This document shows, one piece after another, positions 58,210 through 64,000 of a stretch of DNA of 64,000 nucleotides. The stretch covers positions 248,001 to 312,000 of the forward strand of contig JQNW01000005.1 of NCBI GenBank assembly GCA_000761475.1. The letters run 5' to 3'. Position numbers and translations under genes: made by a program. Source of the DNA: Chromohalobacter israelensis. GTDB lineage: Bacteria; Pseudomonadota; Gammaproteobacteria; Pseudomonadales; Halomonadaceae. The notes beneath the pieces are model-generated. The model was not told the DNA's origin. It did no database searches and was given only the letters and a program-made list of their open reading frames with translations. Within the stretch, counting starts at the first letter, position 1. Each line of letters opens with the position of its first letter.

Positions 58210-58244
58210 GTCGTGACGGGTCGGTCGTGACTGGCCGTCGTGAC
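58210..58244. promoter_or_regulatory. repeated GTCGTGAC sites in the dioxygenase promoter
   Basis: Three direct copies of GTCGTGAC (58210-58217, 58224-58231, 58237-58244) at 13-14 base steps. The flanking GGCCAGTC and GACTGGCC also form an inverted pair. They lie 35-70 bases upstream of the dioxygenase start and downstream of the LysR gene, so they may be regulator sites. Confidence 0.45.
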
Positions 58245-58359
58245 TGGAAAGTGGCGATACGGTAAAAGCCCGGGGAGCGTGAAACTAATGAGAATGTCCG
58301 GCCATCTGCGACGAGATTCTTATCGTTCTGTCTCAGGCCCTTGGCGGCGCGCCTCGCGA

Positions 58360-59244
58360 TCACTCATCGGCGCGATAGAGATGGCGCAGCGTGTCCGCCA
58401 GCGGTTCGGCGACGGCGGCGATGTGGGGCGTCTGCGTATAGGCCAGGTACCAGGGAATGCGCGGGATGTCGCCGGCCAAGGGGCGCATGACGACGTGTCC
58501 GGCCTGATGGGCGTCCCGGGCGGCCCAGCGCGACAGGATGCTCACGCCCTTGCCGGCGGCGACCAGCTCGAGGATCAGGGCGACCGACTCGATCTGTACC
58601 ATGTGCGAGGGATAGACGCCGGCGGGCTGGAAGAAGTGCTCGAACTCGTGGCCGGACTCGGGCGTGATGCTGTAGGTGAAGTGTCGTCCCCGGTCGAATA
58701 CCTCGGCGGGAATGACGTCGCTCTGCGCGTCGGGGTGGTCGGGGGGCAGCACGGCCACCAGTGGCTCCTCAAACAGCAACTGGTGAGCGATCCCGCGCTG
58801 CGAAGGGACTTCGATCATGCAGATCATGTCGACCCGGTTGGCGAGCAGGGCCGTGGTCATGTCCGCCATGGGCAAGCGCACCAGGTCGATGTCGCGCTCA
58901 TGCTGGTCGTAGAGATGCGGGATCGCTCGCGAGAAGGTGTCGTAGGGGCCGATGCCCAGGCGCAGGGCGGGCTCGGCGCGGCGAGCCAGCTGCCATGCTT
59001 CGAGCTCGGCGTTGCGCAACTGGGGGAGTACCGCATGAGCGGTGTCGAGCAGACGCTCGCCCGAGGCGGAAAGCGTCAGCCGACGGCCTTCGCGATGGAA
59101 CAGCGCAACGCCCAGGCGGCGTTCCATCTCCCGAATGCGATGCGTCGCCGCGGGCTGGGTGATGCCGATGGCGGCGGCGGCATCGTGCACCGTGCCGTGG
59201 GTCGCGATGGCGTCGATCAACACGTAATACTTGATATCCAGCAT
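58360..59244 (-). CDS. LysR-family transcriptional regulator
   Basis: 294 residues: HTH at residues 1-60 (GTVHDAAAAIGITQPAATHR), and a periplasmic-binding-like effector domain (LRLGIGPYDTF, LVAAGKGVSILSRWAARDAH). It is upstream of, and on the same strand as, the dioxygenase and DddP-like genes, 184 bases away, and probably controls them. The effector is unknown. Confidence 0.88.
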   Translation of the reverse strand: MLDIKYYVLIDAIATHGTVHDAAAAIGITQPAATHRIREMERRLGVALFHREGRRLTLSASGERLLDTAHAVLPQLRNAELEAWQLARRAEPALRLGIGPYDTFSRAIPHLYDQHERDIDLVRLPMADMTTALLANRVDMICMIEVPSQRGIAHQLLFEEPLVAVLPPDHPDAQSDVIPAEVFDRGRHFTYSITPESGHEFEHFFQPAGVYPSHMVQIESVALILELVAAGKGVSILSRWAARDAHQAGHVVMRPLAGDIPRIPWYLAYTQTPHIAAVAEPLADTLRHLYRADE

Positions 59245-59330
59245 GGGACTCTCGGGTCTCTTGAAGGGTGGCGCGTCGCGTGAAACGACATGCTACGCTC
59301 GATGCCAGATGCGACAAGGAGCACGACACG

Positions 59331-59852
59331 ATGTCGGACCACCACGATACGGCCAGCACCGAGCTGGACGAGGCGACGATCCGGCTGGCCACGGAAATCT
59401 TCAACAGCGCGCGCAACGGCGAGACGGAAAAGCTGCGCGGCTGGCTGGCCCAGGGATTGCCCCCCAACATGTGCAACGACAAGGGCGACAGTCTGCTGAT
59501 GCTGGCCAGCTATCACGGGCATCTCGACGCCACGCAACTGCTGCTCGAACATGGCGCCGACCCCGAGATGTACAACGACAACGGCCATCATCCACTCTCC
59601 GGCGCGGCCTTCAAGGGGCACCTGGCCATGGCCGAACTGCTGGTCACGCATGGCGCCTCGGTCAATGCGCGTTCTCCCGACGACAAGACGGCCCTGATGT
59701 TCGCGGCGATGTTCGACAATGCCGAGATCGTCGAGTATCTGCTGGCCCAGGGAGCCGATCCGCGTGCCACCGACAGCCGCGGCATGACGGCCAGCGAGCT
59801 TGCCTCGGCGATGGGCGCGACACGCACGCCCGCGCTGCTGGATGCCGTCTGA
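59331..59852 (+). CDS. ankyrin-repeat protein
   Basis: 173 residues with three clear ankyrin repeats (DSLLMLASYHGHLDATQLLL, HPLSGAAFKGHLAMAELLVT, TALMFAAMFDNAEIVEYLLA) and flanking partial ones. No signal peptide, so cytoplasmic. Such small ankyrin proteins mediate protein contacts; partner unknown. ATG 59331 has AAGGAG nine bases upstream. Divergent from the LysR gene. Confidence 0.88.
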   Translation: MSDHHDTASTELDEATIRLATEIFNSARNGETEKLRGWLAQGLPPNMCNDKGDSLLMLASYHGHLDATQLLLEHGADPEMYNDNGHHPLSGAAFKGHLAMAELLVTHGASVNARSPDDKTALMFAAMFDNAEIVEYLLAQGADPRATDSRGMTASELASAMGATRTPALLDAV

Positions 59853-59897
59853 GCGCGTCTTGGCACGCCCGCGCGAGCACGACCGTCCGAAAACGGC

Positions 59898-59943
59898 GAG
59901 GCCCCTCGCCGCCCCTGGCATCGAGGGGGCAGCGAGGGGCCTC
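59898..59943. terminator. hairpin between convergent ankyrin and glnK genes
   Basis: GAGGCCCCTCGC (59898-59909) pairs perfectly with GCGAGGGGCCTC (59932-59943), with further pairing inside. It serves both transcripts. Confidence 0.75.
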
Positions 59944-59972
59944 GTCGCATCAGCGTGCCGGCAGGGCGTGGT

Positions 59973-60359
<387 letters not shown>

Positions 60360-60408
60360 TTATGCCCAACGATCATGCTTTCAAGCATACACCGCTGGTC
60401 GCGGGATT

Positions 60409-60433
60409 AAAAAAAGGCCCCCCGAAGGGGGCC
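60409..60433 (-). terminator. terminator after amtB
   Basis: Read leftward, GGCCCCC-TTCG-GGGGGCC followed by seven T. It lies 38 bases past the amtB stop, before the second glnK. Confidence 0.88.
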
Positions 60434-60470
60434 AGGGGAGCACGCCAGCTCACTCGGTATGTCGGCTCTC

Positions 60471-61721
60471 TTACTTCTTGCCGACGGAAAATTCGGGATA
60501 GGCTTCCAGGCCGCATTCCGCCAGGTCCACCCCTTCGTATTCTTCTTCCTCGCTGACCCGGACGCCCATCACGGCCTTGAGGATCAGCCACACGATCAGG
60601 CTCGCGATGAAGCACCACAGGAAGATGGCGACGGCACCGATGATCTGCGAGCCGAAGGAGGCGCTGGCGTTGGTGACAGGCACCACCAGAACGCCCCACA
60701 GGCCGGCCACGCCGTGCGCGGAGATGGCACCGACCGGATCGTCGATCTTCAGCTTGTCCAGCGCCACGATGGAGATGACGACCAGCAACCCGCCGACGGC
60801 ACCGATGAGCGTGGCGCCCAGGCCGGTGGGTGACAGCGGATCGGCGGTGATCGCGACCAGGCCGGCGATGGCACCGTTGAGGGCCATGGTCAGGTCCGCC
60901 TTGCGGAACCAGATCTTGGCAAGGATCAGCGCGGCGATCACGCCCCCGGCGGCGGCGGCATTGGTGTTGACCAGTACCTGCGCCATGTTGTTGGCGGAAT
61001 CGATGTTGGAAACCATCAGCTCACTGCCGCCGTTGAAGCCGAACCAGCCCATCCACAGGATGAAGGTCCCCAACGTCGCCAGCGGCAGGTTGGCACCGGG
61101 AATGGCGTAGATCGCGCCGTTCTTGCCGTACTTGCCCTTGCGCGGACCGAGTACCAGCACCCCGGCCAGAGCCGCGGCCGCCCCGGCCATGTGGACGATG
61201 CCCGAGCCGGCATAGTCGGAATACCCCAGCTCGGCGAGCCAGCCGCCGCCCCAGGTCCAGTAGCCGGACGTCGGATAGATGATCGCGGTCATCACCACGG
61301 CGAAGGCCAGAAACGCCCAGAGTTTCATGCGTTCCGCCACGGCCCCGGAGACGATCGACATGGCGGTCGCCACGAACACCACCTGGAAGAAGAAGTCGGC
61401 CCGGTTGGAATAGTAGATGTCGCCGTTGCTGCCCAGGACCTGGTCGGCCGTGTTCTCGGCGCCCAGCAGGAAGCCCAGGCTCGGCATGAAGCCGCCAGCG
61501 CCACTGGAATACATCAAGTGGTAGCTGAACAGCAGATACATCGTGCAAGAGATGGCGAACAACACCACGTTCTTGGTCAGGATCTCCGCCGTGTTCTTGG
61601 CGCGGACGAGACCGGCCTCGAGCATGGCGAAACCGGCGGCCATCCACATGACCAGTACGGCGCAGACCAGGAAGTAGAAGGTGTCGAGCGCGTACGATAG
61701 CTGTGTAATATCTTCAGTCAT
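60471..61721 (-). CDS. amtB: ammonium transporter AmtB
   Basis: 416 residues, eleven membrane helices. Conserved His in GIVHMAGAAAALAGVL and ISAHGVAGLWGVLVV line the pore, and NPAD-type and FNGGS motifs are present. It conducts ammonium and binds GlnK. It lies 27 bases after the first glnK, in one operon. Confidence 0.94.
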   Translation of the reverse strand: MTEDITQLSYALDTFYFLVCAVLVMWMAAGFAMLEAGLVRAKNTAEILTKNVVLFAISCTMYLLFSYHLMYSSGAGGFMPSLGFLLGAENTADQVLGSNGDIYYSNRADFFFQVVFVATAMSIVSGAVAERMKLWAFLAFAVVMTAIIYPTSGYWTWGGGWLAELGYSDYAGSGIVHMAGAAAALAGVLVLGPRKGKYGKNGAIYAIPGANLPLATLGTFILWMGWFGFNGGSELMVSNIDSANNMAQVLVNTNAAAAGGVIAALILAKIWFRKADLTMALNGAIAGLVAITADPLSPTGLGATLIGAVGGLLVVISIVALDKLKIDDPVGAISAHGVAGLWGVLVVPVTNASASFGSQIIGAVAIFLWCFIASLIVWLILKAVMGVRVSEEEEYEGVDLAECGLEAYPEFSVGKK

Positions 61722-61748
61722 TTATTATCTCTCCTTCAGCCCGCGCCG

Positions 61749-62143
<395 letters not shown>

Positions 62144-62235
62144 TATTGGTCATGCGCCATACAAAACAGTCGTTTATGACGCTCAAGGGGCTGGCGGTGG
62201 CAGGCATGCACGAGGGGCGGGCCAGCGTTTGGCGG

Positions 62236-62272
62236 ATGTTGGTGCAGGGTCGCGCCGGCCGTGCACCAACAT
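62236..62272. promoter_or_regulatory. candidate NtrC enhancer or regulatory dyad
   Basis: ATGTTGGTGCA (62236-62246) and TGCACCAACAT (62262-62272) form a perfect 11-bp dyad around 15 bases. Its arms contain the NtrC half-site TGCACCA, about 100-140 bases upstream of the sigma-54 promoter. The half-sites point outward, unlike the standard NtrC order, and the dyad could also fold as a hairpin. Confidence 0.5.
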
Positions 62273-62344
62273 GGCGCATGCGTATTCCGCTGGCCTTGCG
62301 TATGCTTGTGACAAGAAGGACATGTTCAATCCGAGGGAACCCCC

Positions 62345-62701
62345 ATGGCGACACAAGACCTCTTCTCACGTCTCGCGCAGCAAGTCGGCGACCGTCTCCA
62401 GGACGCCTCGCACGCGCCGGAAGACATTCAGCGCAGCGTGCAGGGCGTGATGCGTAGCGCCTTCGACCGCATGGAGCTGGTCTCGCGCGAGGACTTCGAC
62501 ATCCTGATGGAAGTGCTGCAGCGCACGCGTTCCCGGGTCGAAGCCCTCGAGGCCCAGGTGGCGGCACTGGAGGCGGCCCTGGACGTGGGGCAGAGCGCGC
62601 CGGTGGCCGCGGCCGAAGGGGCGGAACCCGCCGCCGACGATGCGGATGACGACGCGCGCCGCAACGACGCCGCGACGTCCGGCGACGACCGCGAGAGCTG
62701 A
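62345..62701 (+). CDS. ubiK: ubiquinone biosynthesis accessory factor UbiK (BMFP domain)
   Basis: 118 residues. The BMFP pattern is clear: DLFSRLAQQVGDRLQDASHA, MRSAFDRMELVSREDFDILM, then the coiled coil LQRTRSRVEALEAQVAALEA. The acidic tail is variable. UbiK works with UbiJ in ubiquinone synthesis. Divergent from glnK-amtB; yifB follows on the same strand. Confidence 0.9.
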   Translation: MATQDLFSRLAQQVGDRLQDASHAPEDIQRSVQGVMRSAFDRMELVSREDFDILMEVLQRTRSRVEALEAQVAALEAALDVGQSAPVAAAEGAEPAADDADDDARRNDAATSGDDRES

Positions 62702-62865
62702 TTCCCTCCCCCTTGATGTGACGATGCGGCCTGGCGCGATGTGCCGCATCGATGTTCGATGGCTTTGCCCGTCAGGCGCCGTTTCGGTGCGCGCGATGCC
62801 CCGTGATTTCTCGTCTGCAATGAATTAGTGTATGCGAATGTTACGGTTCAATCGCGAGGGAGCTC

Positions 62866-64000
62866 ATGGCGCTTGCCATCATCAACACGCGCGCAGGGCT
62901 GGGGCTGGAGGCGCCGGACGTCCTGGTCGAGGTGCATCTGACCAACGGCCTGCCGGGCCTGGCGATCGTCGGCCTGCCGGAGGCAGCGGTCAAGGAGAGC
63001 CGCGAACGGGTGCGCAGCGCGCTGATCAATGCCGGTTTCGATTTCCCCACGCGGCGCATCACGCTCAATCTCGCGCCGGCGGATCTGCCCAAGGAAGGCG
63101 GGCGCTTCGATCTGCCCATTGCGCTGGGCATCCTGGTGGCCTCGGGGCAGGTCCCGGGCGAGGCGGTGGCGGGGCTCGAGTGCCTGGGCGAACTGGCACT
63201 GGACGGCAAGCTGCGCCCCGTGCGCGGCGTGCTGCCGGCGGCCCTGGAGGCGCGTCGGGCCGGGCGCACCTTGCTGCTGCCCGCCAGCAACGCCGACGAG
63301 GCGGCGCTGGCCGGCGACCTGGACGTCCGTCCCGCCGTCGATCTGCCTCAGGTCGTTGCGCATCTGCTCAAGCAGGAGAGGATCGCACCGCACCAACTTG
63401 GTGAGCGCCCCGCACCGCAGCTGGCCGAGCCGGATCTCGCCGAGGTGCGCGGCCAGCACCAGGCCCGCCGGGCACTGGAAGTGGCCGCCAGCGGAGGCCA
63501 CAACCTCTTGTTTGCCGGACCACCGGGCACCGGCAAGACCATGCTCGCCAGTCGCCTGCCGGGCATCTTGCCGCCGCTTCACGAGGACGAAGCGCTGGAG
63601 GTGGCCGCCGTGCGCTCGGTGTGCGGGCTGCCCATTCTCGAACGCTGGGGACAGCGGCCGTTTCGCACGCCTCATCATACCGCCAGCGGTGTGGCCCTGG
63701 TCGGCGGTGGCGGCAAGCCGCGTCCGGGGGAGATTTCCCTGGCCCACCACGGCGTGCTGTTCCTGGACGAGCTGCCGGAGTTCGACCGACACGTGCTGGA
63801 GGTGCTGCGCGAGCCGCTGGAATCGGGGCAGATCGTCGTCTCCCGGGCCTTGATGCAGCGTCGCTTTCCGGCGCGCTTTCAGCTGGTGGCCGCGATGAAC
63901 CCGTGCCCGTGCGGGCATCTCGGCGATCCACGCCAGGCCTGCGTGTGCACGCCGGCGCAAGTGCAGCGTTACCAGTCGCGGCTTTCCGGCCCATTGCTGG
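62866..64000 (+). CDS. yifB: YifB-type Mg-chelatase/Lon-like AAA ATPase, 3' end outside window
   Basis: 378 residues visible. The N-terminal Lon-protease-like domain ([40 protein letters not shown]) is followed by the Mg-chelatase AAA domain with Walker [15 protein letters not shown] and Walker [10 protein letters not shown]. Related to ComM, which helps branch migration in natural transformation. ATG 62866 with GAGGGAG upstream. Confidence 0.92.
   Translation, partial: MALAIINTRAGLGLEAPDVLVEVHLTNGLPGLAIVGLPEAAVKESRERVRSALINAGFDFPTRRITLNLAPADLPKEGGRFDLPIALGILVASGQVPGEAVAGLECLGELALDGKLRPVRGVLPAALEARRAGRTLLLPASNADEAALAGDLDVRPAVDLPQVVAHLLKQERIAPHQLGERPAPQLAEPDLAEVRGQHQARRALEVAASGGHNLLFAGPPGTGKTMLASRLPGILPPLHEDEALEVAAVRSVCGLPILERWGQRPFRTPHHTASGVALVGGGGKPRPGEISLAHHGVLFLDELPEFDRHVLEVLREPLESGQIVVSRALMQRRFPARFQLVAAMNPCPCGHLGDPRQACVCTPAQVQRYQSRLSGPLL

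Noticed and set aside
58201-58245. GTCGTGAC repeats as a CRISPR array
   Set aside because: Only three 8-base copies with 5-6 base spacers; far too short for a CRISPR array, and none is seen elsewhere.

Overview
The window looks like part of a chromosome from a high-GC, halophilic gammaproteobacterium of the Halomonas/Chromohalobacter type. The evidence is the core gene order yicC-rph-crc-pyrE, the gene families present, and a carnitine/betaine catabolic cluster. The genus is inferred from gene content, not from a marker gene. Positions 1 to about 35,200 are accessory DNA; from yicC (35,223) onward the content is core-like apart from one TnpB transposon.

Region 1, about 1-18,000, is a metal-resistance and envelope/redox island. 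It holds a 1-Cys peroxiredoxin (cut by the window edge), a ccdA gene split by an IS256-family element, a methyltransferase, an IS1380 remnant, an HMA-CDF efflux fusion with a divergent CadR-like MerR, an HtrA/MucD protease, a second CDF exporter, a DsbA-like protein overlapping an M23 peptidase, a ZIP remnant, and a MerR divergent from a CadA/ZntA ATPase. The ATPase is followed by lspA, lnt and an L,D-transpeptidase, then a CtaG/PCuAC/SCO copper-delivery set. Several promoters here have the 19-bp spacer and dyad typical of MerR-family control.

Region 2, about 18,000-24,500, holds a four-gene ArsR operon (ArsR, small membrane protein, rhodanese, ACR3/BASS-like transporter) and a merR/merTPFA mercury operon. 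Its merA is interrupted by a full-length second copy of the same IS256-family element. The two IS copies are inverted relative to each other, and each has its own 9-bp target duplication.

Region 3, about 24,500-35,200, is an integrative-element module. It has a P4-helicase-like protein with a degenerate P-loop, an inovirus Gp2-type protein coupled to an HTH regulator, a hairpin-rich intergenic stretch, a DUF932 gene split by an IS5-family element, an ERF annealase and YqaJ exonuclease pair, AlpA, and a tyrosine integrase next to yicC.

Region 4, 35,223 to the end, has core genes (yicC, rph, crc, pyrE, a YfaZ-like porin, trmL, rep, a CoA lyase, tRNA-Arg(CCG), dbpA, a RIO kinase), a siderophore receptor with a Fur-like box, and hyi. 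The carnitine pathway follows (cdhC-cdhA-cdhB, gamma-butyrobetaine dioxygenase, CdhR, CaiX). After a TnpB element upstream of caiX comes a LysR / 2-oxoglutarate dioxygenase / DddP-like M24 enzyme cluster of unknown substrate. The window ends with an ankyrin protein, glnK-amtB-glnK behind a probable sigma-54 promoter, ubiK and the start of yifB.

Most notable points: the uncharacterised dioxygenase/DddP-like cluster, the lipoprotein-maturation and cell-wall genes attached to the CadA ATPase, the ArsR operon with an unknown membrane protein, and the integrative-element protein whose ATPase motif has decayed.
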